The position numbers and the translations under genes are program-made. Shown here piece by piece: positions 43,873-57,000 of a stretch of DNA of 64,000 nucleotides. The notes beneath the pieces were generated by a model, which did not search any database, was not told the origin of the DNA, and worked only from the letters and a program-made list of their open reading frames with translations. The DNA is from Turnera subulata (Eukaryota > Streptophyta > Magnoliopsida > Malpighiales > Passifloraceae), in assembly GCA_028386065.3 (NCBI GenBank), contig JAKUCV010006741.1, positions 30,698 to 94,697 of the forward strand. Reading direction: 5' to 3'. Each line of letters starts with the position of its first letter. Position 1 is the stretch's first letter.

Positions 43873-44755
43873 GTAACTTCATGGGTTGGACTGGGCTGTC
43901 CTTTTTCTGCGAGATTTGGGTTTTTTGACTTTGTTTGTTGTGTGGTGGGATGGGGATTCAGTTTGGGCCTATTGGACATTTTGAGCCGGGCATATATGCG
44001 TATTCAATGATAAGTCTTTTCCCCTCCATTAATCACCAGATCCAGGCCCATGTCTTGGCCTTTTCAGCAAAAGACAGAATTCCGTGGGGGCCCAACTCAA
44101 ATATGGGAGAAACAACTTTCCTTCCACCCAAAGCCACCTCCCCCCCATCTTCTCAGTTATGGGTGAGCAAGATACCGGACAATTCAAATTATCGATACCC
44201 AAACCAATTTAAATTGATCAGGGCTATGACCAGCCCTGAGTAGAAGTATAACATTTATCCGACATCAATACCGCTTAAGCAGGTCTCGAGTTCGAGTCCT
44301 CGTGTACGCAGAAAATTCCCATTGGGAGACTCACCCACCATATTCAGGTGCGCCACACGGGTCGACCGGATTAGTCGGGGCAATATGAATACCAGATAGG
44401 AAACCAAAAAAACGAGTAGCATTGGATTATTTACATTTTCTATTCATGCAAGGGAAGTATTCGTATGTAAGAAAATACTTAAATGAAACGATTTTCTTTT
44501 GGTTAAGTTTATATAAGTGAGTTGTTTTAGTGATAGAAATAGAATACGGATATTTGTTAAGTGAAAATTCTATCAAAGTAATAATATTAGGCTCACTACA
44601 AAAACCACTAATTATGTGCATATAGCGAGTAATAGGGGACATGAAATTAGAGAATGGCATAAAATGTTTTAAAGTTTGACGGGGAAGACACCTGGAAAAG
44701 TTTCAGTAAGTATGTTAGCATTTATAAAAGAAATGATGGTATGATTAGCAAATGA
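43873..44755. other. Intergenic region with a tRNA-derived repeat remnant
   Basis: No gene. At 44,282-44,302 the sequence GGTCTCGAGTTCGAGTCC resembles a Pol III B box (GGTTCGANTCC), within about 130 bp that could be a SINE remnant; no clear A box or A-rich tail. Confidence 0.4.
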
Positions 44756-44839
44756 GCTGGTTTGCCCGAGAGGTTAAGGGGGAAGACTTAAGATCTTCTG
44801 TGTTATAAGCACGCGTGGGTTCGAACCCCACAGCCAGCA
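44756..44839 (+). tRNA. trnL-UAA: tRNA-Leu (anticodon UAA)
   Basis: 84 nt of class II tRNA. The acceptor stem GCTGGTT pairs with AGCCAGC and the discriminator is A. The anticodon stem GAAGA/TCTTC closes the loop CTTAAGA, giving anticodon UAA (reads UUA). There is a long variable arm (TGTGTTATAAGCACGC), and T arm GTGGGTTCGAACCCCAC carries the B box. The D arm has GCCCGAGAGGTTAAGGGG. CCA is not encoded, as expected for a nuclear gene. No intron. No T run stands immediately downstream. Confidence 0.95.
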
Positions 44840-47800
44840 AACTAAGCAGCGTTTGTTGTGTTTCCAACAGAAGTTATTGCGTCTTATTTATTTCACTTGC
44901 TCGTGAATGATGTAGACTACAGAGGAGCCGCCACCTCCATGTCGGGGATCCAAAGTTCCCATTCATAGTCTTTAACATTTTGCATCTTTGTTGAAACTGG
45001 GAAGCAAATATCAGTCACTCACCTTATATAGCCAGTGTCACACGCGAAAACATTTAAATTTCATTTTTTTTTTTTTAGTAGTCATCCTTGCAAATTGAAC
45101 ATAGCTGCAAAAAGCATTATTCCATATAATATGTGAGAAGGCCTCTGAGACAATTTGCCAATTTATACCACATTTTGATTCCAATTTATCAAGTTGGGCA
45201 AAAACAATAAATGAATTTCTATCCTATATATAGTGAGAGGAGAGAAACTAACAGAATGTGCGTACAAAATATAGCAGTATAAAAGAAAAAATGGCCCCAT
45301 GCTGCAGAGAGATGGGGACCTATGGCTTCCCCCAATATGGGCAGTACTGTGAGAAAGAAGACCCAGTTCATCAATGTTGGAATTGATGAGTCATTTGTAT
45401 TATTAAAGCAAAGACGATGCTAGTTCCAAACGGCTAGCACAATGACAGCCAACTGAGAAGACACTTCAACTAACTGGACTTCTTATTTTCCAAACACACC
45501 ATGTCTGTAAGAATGTGTGGAGGTTTTTGCCAATCCGCTCTTCATGCAAATAATATAAGATACAATTAGTTACTTGATCCGAAGAAAAAACAAAATCATA
45601 TAATTTAGGGATGGAATCAGATAACAGTTTTTAATGGATTTAATTTGTTGTTTCTTGTTGCCTCGGTGAAAGATACAAAGCATGCACAAGCAAATGTGCA
45701 ATGGGAAAAAGTGCATGTTGCATGTGCCTCTGGCATAAGTTTCGCTGCTCGGCCATGATATGAAGTGAGCTGCGTAGAAAAAAGATCTAGTTAGATAATA
45801 TTTTGGAACATTCAATCAAATCTAATATGCCTTCAGTGCCAAAATTATAATAAGGCCTAATTATATATAATTAAACCCTCCAGGGGTGAGTAAAGTAACC
45901 AGGGAATTCTTCTCAGCTGCTGATTAAACGCCAAAAATAACAGTATTATATGTAGCATGTGCCTGTTGAATATCGTTTTCATGTCCACTCATTTCAATCC
46001 CTAAGTGAATATATATGTAGCCACAATGTTGTCGTTTCTTGCAAAACCTTTTCATGTTTATAGAAAAAAAGCTGCTTCACGTAGTTCGTTTGTTTCTAGT
46101 ACGCTTCACCCCCACCAGTCCCGGAGACACAACTCTGATGGTACATGTGCTCTTTCTTTATGAAATTACTCTCGATTAGTTTGTTTTTTTTGCTACTAGT
46201 TTAATCTAGTTCCAGCCAGTTAGCTCATTAGTCGCTAAAACTCTTCCAATCAACACGGATTTTCTTCAAGATTTGAATTTCAGACATTGCTTAAAGGGAT
46301 CAAATCCCGAATTGAACCACTAGAACCAACCATATGTTTTGGTAATTATTCAAAGTTAGTTACTATATATTAAGAGGCTCCATGGCCTTAAAACACTTCA
46401 GTCTCCAGTGAATAAGGAGCTCTTCCCCTGTTGCTCAAACCTTTTTATTGTCACCGTACAAGTTGAAAACGGTGCATAATTTCGACACCTGGGTCCTTGG
46501 CTATAAGGGTGTTAATATGTACTTGAAGGGTGCGAACATGAATACAGCCACGAGTCACAATCACATATATTGGATTCCATCCCACAATAATTGAAAGAAT
46601 TGCAAGAAAGCTGTAAAGATTGGCTGTTATTCATCGGAACAAGAAAAAAGATGGTTGTCTGTCCCATTTATGCTGCCATCTTGCTCGTGTGCTTGTTTGA
46701 TTTTTGTGGCTTCTATTCTTTTCCCTTCAAATTATTTTGGTGGGGTACAAAGCTTATGCATGGTTTTACAATTATGAATTTTACTTAACTTGTAACTATA
46801 GTCATGGCACCAGTGATTAATACATGTGTTTTGTAAGTGGACGATGACACATGGTCTTACCGTATACCCTACCACTAATGTACTAGATTCAGAATTGTAC
46901 ATATTTAATGAAGGCAAAATGATAATTGCAGCAATGTAGTCCCTGTGTATGGAAGGTGTTGAATTGTAAGCCCCATGATCGACTGTGTGTGTGGTCTGTG
47001 AACTGTGATCCTTTAATATATATGTACCCACCAAACAATAAGTTAAGTCTGCATTTTGTAGTAAATTGGACAGCTATACATACTTCTTTGTTCTTGTCGG
47101 GAACTGTAAACAAAGCGAGAGGTTAATGGTAGTCTCATAGTTTCTCTTTTTTCTTTCTTATGTCTTTTTCCAAGTTTCTGCTGCGAAAGGCATGTGAAAC
47201 AGGGGCAGGCATAAAAGAATAGGGTATGCATGAATGGTCAATTACTGATTTCAAGCCCATGATACTGTGGCATTTCTTTACTAAGCCAATCAGAACAACT
47301 TCCTTTTGAAGTTTCAATAATGATGACTTGAGATTAGGATTAAATCAATTTTCTAAGCAGCTATGTATTGCTGTAAGTGTAACCTCAGCAACTTGACTAA
47401 AAAAGTTTTAGCCGGAGTTCCCAAATCTTGAAAAATACTGGATTTTTAATTAGTAGAACTTGTTATAGTCAATTTTTTTTTAATTATAGCAATTGCGCCA
47501 CCAGATTATGATTATGGCACTTCTTGCTTAAGTAACCAACAGTGGAGCATCTTTTGGATCCAATCATTTGAAAGTCGATGCCTTAGAACAAAATTTACCT
47601 TCTATAATGGCCAAAGGGTAGGGAAAATAGCCCCATAAGGAAGGGAAGATATGATTTCACGTTGGTGAGAACTTTGAGGCATGTGTCAAAGGAGATGAAA
47701 TGATTGGCGAATTCCACGATAAGTGACAATCAGGAGGACATCTTCCAATGCTTACCTTTGGACGCATTGGCACAACCATGATAGTGATGATAGTAGTAAT

Positions 47801-48819
47801 TTGGAAGGAAATGGAATGGTTAATTTCCTCCTCAGAAAATACTATTGCTATGGAGAGTTAGATGTGCAAGAAACTAGAAAGTATGTTTTGATCCATTTAT
47901 GGCAAGAACAGGATTCAAGGCACACCAACTCTTGTTCGTATAATTGCGCTAGTAATAGGCATTCCGACAATACATTTATTTGAAGGTGCTTCAGGCATTG
48001 GCATAAATGATATGCCCATCCCGACATGAATTGTTCACATGATTGATAATTATTGCTTCAGTTTAAGTTGGTATAGATAGAGAATGAAAGAAATGCCGGA
48101 ATATTGTAGTATACCGTAAAATGGATGTATAATACCAACAGTTGGTTGGTTCAGGACCTTAGCCTTATCCAAAGGCATGAGTTAAAACCTTGTGGATAAA
48201 ACACATTATTGTCAGGAGAAATTTACTCATTAATGAGCAGAACCAAGTTGAACTGGATTACTAATAAAAAAGAAATACCATCTTTTCTCTACTCTGGATT
48301 CTCACCATGTGATGAACATAATTGCTTTGTAATGGAAGTACTGCACAAAAAATGGTACTACTTTTGCAAGAAGTCCTTTGAGAAGCGGTTGAAACATCCT
48401 CCTTTACATTCAAGGCCTTCTAATACAATAAGGCAAGAGAAATATAAGAAAGCTAGAAATGATAAGGTAACTTTGATTACAAATACACCATTTTCCAGTT
48501 TATTTCCATGAAACTAAGGAAGAACTAACAATGAGAGGAAGAAAAATACCAAAAATCTCACAATTAGAAGCAATCTATCTGAATTCAAAAAAATATATAT
48601 TTTTGTCTAAAGCATGTGCGATCTCTGCATCAGCTTTGTCCTTGACTCTATATGATGTGTTTGCACAACATCGGCATTTCGCTTGTTGTGTGTTCTGATT
48701 TTGCTAGGGGATTCACTTCAAATTGTAACTTTGGATGCTTTGTTGAATGATCTATATTTCTAGAATGAGCTGAAATGGTTGGAATTTGCAATCGAAAATT
48801 TGCTGACATATGGCCCCCT
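44840..48819. other. Gene-poor intergenic region
   Basis: No coding region, snRNA or tRNA recognised. Short ORFs (for example 47,723-47,983 and 48,209-48,511) match no family I know and have no conserved motif. A stretch at about 46,210-46,340 contains a B-box-like GGTTCAATTC on the minus strand and may be a decayed SINE. Confidence 0.6.
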
Positions 48820-51800
48820 TCATATGATAGTGCCAACATAACCGATTCCACAGATGAAGAATGTAAGTGTTTGGAGGAAGAGATATATGAAGTAGTTGTG
48901 CTTTCCGTGAACAAAGTCATAGCACCCGCAGAAGAAAAGGAACACTGCAAATCCCAGCTCCAACTTGTTGAGCCTGTTACATGTTCAAGAAAGAAAGGAA
49001 AACAAAATCAACTTGCATGTTATTAGAAGCAAAATTACCCATGGTCAGACTACACTAGCATATTTTGTTCGAAATCAAAATACTAGTAAAGTATTTTGGT
49101 AAGTACTGATAAACATATCTATTTTCCTTGTCAAAGAACCGAGGGGCTAAACTGCTTGGTGTGTTGCCACAAGAATGATTTCCTACCCCTACAGTTTCAA
49201 GCAATCTATCAAATATAATTAAAAATTATTGGAGGCAGGTATGGAATGACACTTTGTCTCCTTCTAACTTAAACCAGCAACAAATCCACATAAAAAAAAA
49301 AAGAATGGAGTCCCTTGCTCTCCAGGGATGGCATAGTAAATAAACAAAACAAAACAGATTGTCATCTAGCATGGTTGAATATGCTCATCCTGGCAACAAT
49401 TATTTCCTCTATTATAAGTTGATTTGGTGGTTTGGTCACTGGCACCAATTGTTGGAAACTCTCTAGCAATTGGAGAATTGCATAAAAGAAACTACATGAA
49501 CAAGTTGACAATTAACAGACTAATAAATTAATGTGGAGAGAACATCTTATCTTATAATCCAACTATAGCAAAATATTATAAATGACTGCCGCGAGCACAA
49601 GACACGGAAAGAAGTGTTTACCTTTCAGCAAATTTGAACCGGATTTTTTTGGCTCCTTTGTTGTTCCCCTTGTTCTTGGCTGCCTCCGTTGCTTTACTTC
49701 CCAGTTTCTCTGTGACAACCCACTCATTGGCCCGTCCTGCTTCTAGCAGACCAATAAAAGTTGCCTTGGTTCGGTGCAAAGACATCACATTCTCAAAAAG
49801 GATCCAGTAAAATAACAAGTGAATCGACCTGCACACATTGACAAATAAGTCACTTACAATTGCTTGCCGGAATCTAAGAGTAGTATGGCATACGATGCAA
49901 CTGAAATGAAATGGCTAAACATACCTTGGAGTTCCTACTGAATTGAGGATGGTAATAACAGAAGGAATATAAACGGCCCCCCAGATTGGAACATGAACTT
50001 CAGGAACCAAAATGGTCAATGGAATCACAACGCAGTAGAAGAAAAAGGTGACCATATGTGCGATGATCTTGCGGACGAAGAAGAAGCTGTAGATCACATA
50101 GACCTTTTTCCAGAATCTCACTTTCTGACATATTCAAATGAAATGAAATTAGAAAATTGGACTCTACAAACTATGAACTAAAAAATTCGCTTGTTGATCT
50201 AAGGTCTTAAAAGGGAAAGGAAGACGAACCTTATTTCTAACAATCTCCATCACCATTTTGCGGAAAAGATTAGCAGGACCACAGGACCACCTGTGCTGCT
50301 GGAACCGGAAGGCTTTGAAAGTACTAGGGAGTTCACTTTTGACCTGTTGAATACATATTATTGCTAAATCAATCCGATGAAACAAGATCAATTGTGCATT
50401 CTTTTTTGCTTAGTCAGGAAATGTATACAAAATCAAGTAACTAAATGCAACTAGGGACTTGAACTGTATACCTGGAGGTCACCAAGATAAACAAATTTCC
50501 AACCACGGAGACTAGCTCGCACAGCAAGATCCATGTCCTCCACTGTAGTTCTGTCCTTCCACCCACCAGCCTCATTAATGGCTGCAATTCTCCATACTCC
50601 AGCAGTCCCTGCATAAATAGAATCCATTCTCACGTTTAAATCCTTAAAGTGCAACGCATTGGTTAACAACAGAATTTCAGACAACATGTTTACCTTGGTT
50701 AACATCTAAGTTTTTTTTTTACAACCTTATGACAGCAAACGAATTACCATGAAAAATTGCTTAAATGTTCAAAAGATTACACTACTTTCACCATAAAACC
50801 AGTCAGTCCTTACACCTGTATAATGTATTACTAATAAAAGCTAACAAGCTATGGAAGTTGGGATGCAATTGGACTTTTGAATCAATTGGCAGCCATCCCA
50901 TCTAGGATTCCATCCACTTTGGCTTTCTCTCTTCAGAGCTTTTAATTATTATTGCTATGACTATATCAAGAATGTTGATTTATGACCATGAAAGCAACAA
51001 CTCGTAGACTTGGTCAATGTATTCAGAATACCAATCACAGTCGGGGTAACATCTGAGGTAGTGTAACTCAATTGGCAGAGACTAGGGTAGACTTTTGAAC
51101 CAGTATAGCACATGTCATCATCTAAATGGGTACACCATCATTTAATTAAGTATAAGTGCTAATGTAGTAGTCAAGCAACGTCCATTGGATAACGGTATTA
51201 AATTTTATCTAGGCAAGTTGATGCTACTAATAATTAAGTAGTAGCAGTAGTAGTAGACTAGTAAGTAGTACCATTAAAGCCAAAGAATGCATGGGTGGCT
51301 GATCCAACTTCTTGCTCCACAGTAAAATGGTAATCCAGCGACATCTCCTGCATTCTGGTCAACAAGCACTCATCTGCGTTCACTGCAAAAAAAATTTACC
51401 CGATTCAACATCAGTTACCCATCCCTAAAAATATACTACTGCTTATAGTAAATCCCAATTTGAATGAAACAAAAAAAATTTGAAGAAAAGAGTAGACCTC
51501 GTATTAATCAGACAAAGTTAGCGAAAGATGATAAAAAGCCGTTTACTTTTTTTGTCATGACATGAGCCAGTTCGTGCCACGTCAACGGGGAAGGGGTTTT
51601 TTTCTTATCCAATTACAACGGACTTTTTTGTCCACTTCAATTCTTCCATTTTACAATTACTACATTTCTCCTACGGAATTTCACTTGCTACGATTCGTTT
51701 TAAACCATATACACACATACTGTATGTTAAAATGAAAAAAAAAAGTACTCTCCCCCGAAAAGCGAAGTGTCGGCAATTACGGTGTGGGCCCCGCAGGGGT

Positions 51801-54007
51801 GCTTAAACTGTTAACCCTGAAAAGCAAAAAAACAGCACGTGATGTGCGAGTGGAGTGGCTGCTGCTAGAAGACGGATGAAATCTCCCCCAAAGGACTTAT
51901 TTGCCCCTCTTGGTCGGTATTTTTTCTTTTTTCCTCCTCCTACTACTACTACCAACTAATCTTAAGTCATAACCCCATGGAATTGAGCATATGATCCCCC
52001 TCCCTACTACCCACCTATTTCACCAAAAAGTGCAATGGCTTGGTTTCTAATTTCACCTAAAATTGTAATCCTGTCTTATCCTAATTAGGAGCATCAAAAA
52101 ATGGAAAATTTTAGTACAAATGGGGGAGCAATAATATTTGTATTTGGTTCAACTAATCACATCTTTGTTAGTGGGAGTGGCTGCACAACACTTTTGATTT
52201 TACTACATACGTTTTTTGACACAAAAAAAAAAAAAAAGAACAGATGTTGGTTTGGACATGTGGGTTCTGTGAATGCTTTGATGTACGGCGAAGAGGCCAC
52301 CAAGTGTTAAATCAAGGTGGCCTAGTGAGTCAGGGTATGGATGGTCCCAACCCCGTGATTGGTGGGTGACCCCACTCCCTCACCTTCATGCAGGAGTCTT
52401 AGTAATTTTTGCTGCTCCAAAAGGCAAAAAGAGAAGACTTGCAATACGACTGATTTTTTTTTACATACACACACATAAACCACTATATTAATATGACCAC
52501 CGACACTTCTTACAAATTTTAGAAACCAAGATACTGTACCGCTCACCAGTTCAACTCATTTAATGACTGTGGTTAATGTGCTAGGTTCTTGTGTGTGTTT
52601 CTTAATAATGTTTTTTTTTTTGGTTTATCTTCTGTTACATTCAGAATTCTATGTATTAATTAATAATAATAATAATAATACAAGGTCTTAGTAAAAACTT
52701 ACCAAATCTCCAGCGAGCCTGAACAAGGGCAATGTCTGGGTTGTGGACCAGGAAAGGAATGGCACGCAAGAGGAAGTCAGGCTCAGGCTGGAAATCGGCA
52801 TCGAATATGGTCACATACTCGCAGTGTTTAACATAGTTTCTCTTCAGGCCTTCTTTTAAAGCACCAGCTTTGTAACCTCCTCTGGTCTCTCTGATTTGAT
52901 ATACTATGTTCACGCCTTTGCTTGCCCACCTCTGGCACTCTTGCTCCACCATTTGCTGCATAATCACACACCATATGGTTGGACCATATACACAGCATGA
53001 CACATAAAAGAATTCTTACTTTCGAGATATGGATTCTATTCATTATTAGTATTGAATTCATGTTAGCTTGTGAATTACTTCTATTAGTGTAAACTATACT
53101 AAAAGTCTAAAACATAAGAAGCAAGGGAGAAGAGAAATATAGCCAATTTGGGAAGTCTAGTTTTGATAAAAGGATTAGAACTAAAACTGCATACATACAA
53201 TGTACCAAATATAATACAGAACCAAAAAAAAAAAAGGACTCTTGCGGCCAAATCAAATCAAGAAGCAAAAGTTGATCAAAAAAAAAAAATCAAGAAGCAA
53301 AAGGTATGACTTGAAAACTTTTTTTGTCCTGGTAAAAACTAGACATCGGGTAGAGTTTTAACTTTTTAAGTAGAGGGTACCTTGATGGAAGCGTCAGTTG
53401 AATCATCGAGGACTTGGATCACCAGACGATCCGCTGGCCAAGAAAGATTACATGCTGCGCCAATGGAGAGCTTGTAAACCTGTCAAAGGACAATACTAAT
53501 AATTATCACAAAGCAACAAAAGGAAAGAAACAAGCGGCAAGCCACAAAACCCTTTTTAACCAAAACCCAGAAACGGAAAATCAAAGAACAAAAAACAAGC
53601 AGAGCATGAAAGAACAGGGACAGAGACAGAGAGAGAGAGAGAGAGGGAAAGAGATAGAGACGTACCTCTCTTTCATTGAACATTGGGATTTGAATAAGAA
53701 CAACAGGGAAGTCTGAGTTGCCAGATTCCATATCTTCTTGCAGGGGTTCCCATTTGTAACGCTTCTCTGGTTTCTTCCAAAAGATCTTAACAAGGACAAT
53801 AACAATACCCATGTAAACTCTTTCCATGAAGAGCATGAGCGCCATGGCCAAGCAAATATACACCCCCAGCCTCAACAGAGGAACTATCAATGGAGCTTTG
53901 ATTAACTCCCAAATCAGGGCTAGCTGCCCTGCAATGTCGGTACTCGACACCGGAAGCTGGAATGATTCCGGTATGAAGACAGTTGAGGTAGAAGAATCTT
54001 GAGCCAT
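48820..54007 (-). CDS. CSLA2: Glucomannan 4-beta-mannosyltransferase (cellulose synthase-like A, CSLA2-like), nine coding exons
   Basis: The Golgi membrane enzyme makes the (gluco)mannan backbone from GDP-mannose and GDP-glucose (GT2 family). Exons, minus strand: 53666-54007, 53381-53479, 52703-52955, 51272-51382, 50472-50608, 50230-50343, 49925-50124, 49622-49828, 48820-48973; 1617 nt, 538 residues, all phases consistent and all introns GT-AG. An N-terminal membrane segment lies around 38-62 ([20 protein letters not shown]). Catalytic residues are all present: D139-D140 (VLDDSTD), D199-A-D201 ([12 protein letters not shown]), D293 in TVEDMD, and Q329QHRW. C-terminal membrane spans lie at about 363-385, 395-415, 425-445 and 480-535. 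The last exon sits 650 bp from its neighbour and ends YVGTII-stop; it is easy to miss because an ORF runs antisense over it. Wording of the exons is closest to the CSLA2 branch as I recall it; CSLA9-like is the alternative. Confidence 0.95.
50609..51271 (-). other. Intron 4 of CSLA, largest but one, with possible SINE trace
   Basis: Near 51,070 the plus strand carries AACTCAATTGGCAGAGACT, reminiscent of a tRNA A box of plant SINEs. No other part is recognisable. Confidence 0.3.
51383..52702 (-). other. Intron 3 of CSLA (1320 bp)
   Basis: The largest intron of the gene. It contains poly-A/T runs and a short AAT microsatellite near 52,662; no nested gene seen. Confidence 0.8.
53626..53646. repeat. 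(GA)n microsatellite in CSLA intron 1
   Basis: A run of GA dinucleotides just beside the exon 1 donor. Confidence 0.9.
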
Positions 54008-54030
54008 CTCTGTCTCTCTCTCTCTCTCTG
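54008..54030 (-). repeat. (GA)n tract in the CSLA 5' UTR
   Basis: On the minus strand GAGAGAGAGAGAGAGACAGAG lies immediately before the ATG. GA tracts of this kind are common in plant core promoters and 5' UTRs and can bind BPC-type GAGA factors. Confidence 0.8.
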
Positions 54031-57000
54031 TCCCGGCAGAGCAGAAGAAAAACAGAGAAAACCCAGGTGGGGGGAATCGGGCTCAAATATAAAAACAATG
54101 GAAGCACAAACCCAGTAACAGCGGATCTATTGCTGATACGGGTTATGATTTGTTAACAATGTGGGTGAAATGAGAGGGTATATATCGCCAACAACAAAGG
54201 TTCATACATGGAAACCGAGACTTAATTTGGGATACACCAATTCAAGTCTATCACAATTTTTTTACCAAAAAAAGGACAAAGAAAGAATGGAGGATATCCA
54301 ATCTCCACCCTTTAAGTTCCTCCCCTCACAATCTGTGCTAGCCAATGCTTCCCTTGGTACCAACCCAAATGAAGCAAGGACAGAACAGTATTGAGGCAGA
54401 GTGGGGAGAGAGGAGGGGTAGAGAGCAAATTTGGGTTATTAGGCAGGCAATGGCACAGATATAGAAAGCCAGGGCCTTTTATGCTAGTTTTGGTCCTATT
54501 TGGAACTAAAATATTTTTTCCCTTTGTTGGTCAATTTTTGAGATATCTTCCTTATAAGCTCAAGACCTCAACTGTTCCAACCCAACTACAACTACAACTC
54601 TGTAACTATACTCTCCTCCATACCAACTATGAACATTTTCCTTTTATTTCTCAAAAACAAAAAAAGAACATTTCCCCTTATTTCTCACCAAAAAAAAAAT
54701 TAAAAGAAAAAAACACCACACACACAGAACAGAACATTGTTTTTAGTTAAAATCTGTCATGATGAAATCATTAATTAAGGAAGGTGAATAGTGTAATTTC
54801 AGGCATGGCAGAAACGCTTTTAAATGACTGAAGAGGCGTCGTCAGGATTTACTTCCAACTATTGAGAGATGAGGTGGCAGCCTGTGGTTGGCTGTTGGAT
54901 GCTCCAATAGGAAGAAACCAAGGTCTTTTGATCTTTTCCTCTGGATTCAGCCACGTATGTCATGGTATATTGTTACTGACTTGTAAATATTCCCTCTGTC
55001 TAGCGTGTCCAAAAATTTTAGTCTTCAACGCCCTTTTTTTAAATGTATATCCCTTTTATTTATAATTGGTATTCCTAATATCTTTCTTAATAAAGATTAT
55101 AAATAATTTAGTCACACATCTTGATCTTTATCAAAATTGGCTAATATGGTGATTTGATTTCTTTAACACTAATGCATAATCTAAAATGTCAACTTCAGAG
55201 AGAGGGGGGAATAATAAATAGTGGTACTAGTAACTATCTGTGCTCAAAAGGTTTAAAAGTACACACTGAAATGAAAGGTCAAAACTCAAAGAATTGGATC
55301 TGTCGGTTAAAAATTTAACTCTCAGTATGGCAGCGCAGCCGTGGACAGAAAAGGGAGATACAGCGAGCGAGTAAAGAGCAAGAACTGTAACCGACGGGTA
55401 ATGATTGCTAGGATATATTTGGAAACACAAATTCAAGAATAAGATTCATTCCAAAGTTCTTACCATTTATGTTCAATATGATTTAGACTATGTTTATGGC
55501 GAAATCACAAGTATCTGTATTTATTTTTATATTTCAACAAATCATATACAATTAATAAAAGATTTTAAAAGGCAACATTACTTGTAATGATTTCATTTAG
55601 AGGTTCATAGGTTCTAATAAGGTTGGGAGTTTGTGTACTTTTTTTTTTTTTGAGGAGGGAGTTTGTGTACTTTCTAAGATTATAATGTTAAAAAAAAATT
55701 GACATCTCTCGTTTCGTAAATAAAAATAAGGCGAGTTTATCTATTTATATAATTTTGTTTTCTAAAACCTTGTTGGTTTAGTTGATCTCGAGCATGTTGA
55801 AGGCCATGTTTAAAAAAATTCCCCCGATTAAGTTTGTAACCCACCTGCAAAGCTATCTACATGAATGCCAACAAATACGGATAGTTAGAGGGCAAATAAA
55901 TACAATCAAATGTTTTTCTAACTTTTTTAAGAAAAATTAAATTTGCTAGTTAGAATTAATGTACATCTGTATATTATTGATAAAAAAAATGTATATCTGT
56001 ATATTGGCAAGATGACCATATTCTATACATGCATTATGGGGGATTTTGTATCCATTTTAAGTCTCGATATAAGCCTGCAACCGAATTATTTGGCTTTAAG
56101 CATCATACGAATATACATAGTTTTATATTTGTTTATATTCAAATAAAAACCTGAGCAGGCTCACAAATTGAGTATGCTAAAATTCAAGCCCGACTTGTTA
56201 ATTAAGCTCTCTCGATAGTAATGCTGGACTTGAACTTGGCCTGAGCACAATAAAACCAAGTTGAGTAGTCGAGTTCTACTTATCATGGTGTCAATCTCCA
56301 ATAGTTAACAACTAACTTAACTTTATACCCCCTAAGCAAAACATCCATCTACATCAAATTTCTAACTATCCGGAAAGAACATTCTCTGGATAAATTTGCG
56401 ATATACCTAGGATTAACCTCTAAGAAATATTTTTGGTGATCTTGCATTTCGCCGAAAATCCTCTTGTGAACAATTTTCATTAGATCAAAATCAACGGAGC
56501 TAAAGAAGGAGGGGAAGGGGTTTTTGTTTGTTTGTACTAACATTAATCACTCCGCATGTGATGCCTCTTTCTGAGGTTTTCGTCTAAAAAATTGACTGCA
56601 GTCGGCAACTGCCGTTCTTGGACGTTTATGACTTCCATGGTTTCGCATTTGTCTTTTTTATTGGGTTCTATCCATTCTCTTGATTATTTATTAGTAGTAT
56701 TTAGGTTTTTGACTTTGCCCCGCATTAGATTACGGGGCACGTGCTACACCGTTTTGTATATACCTGCATTTGTTGTGTATTGATGGCACTTTATATTTTT
56801 GTTTCCTCCGTGGTTCGGTGCTTTTGTATTCTTTTCTCGATGACTTTTCATAAGTTGATTATATGTTGATAATTAAACTTAATATAAAATTAATTTTGAA
56901 AAAAATAAATAACAATAATTAGCATTCCTTAATATATTTTGACGGGGAAAATATAGGCGAAGAGCATCACAAAGACTAGTTGAAATATCCTAAAAAACGC

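Noticed and set aside
44282..44302. Second tRNA gene upstream of tRNA-Leu
   Set aside because: Only a B-box-like string is present; no acceptor, D or anticodon arms can be folded.
46591..46625. GCAAGAAAGCTGT resembling the star strand of miR396
   Set aside because: No complementary arm with the miR396 sequence lies within 150 bases on either side and the match is partial.
48775..49026. Plus-strand ORF of 83 codons
   Set aside because: It is antisense to the last exon of CSLA, which has a full domain match and consistent splice phase.
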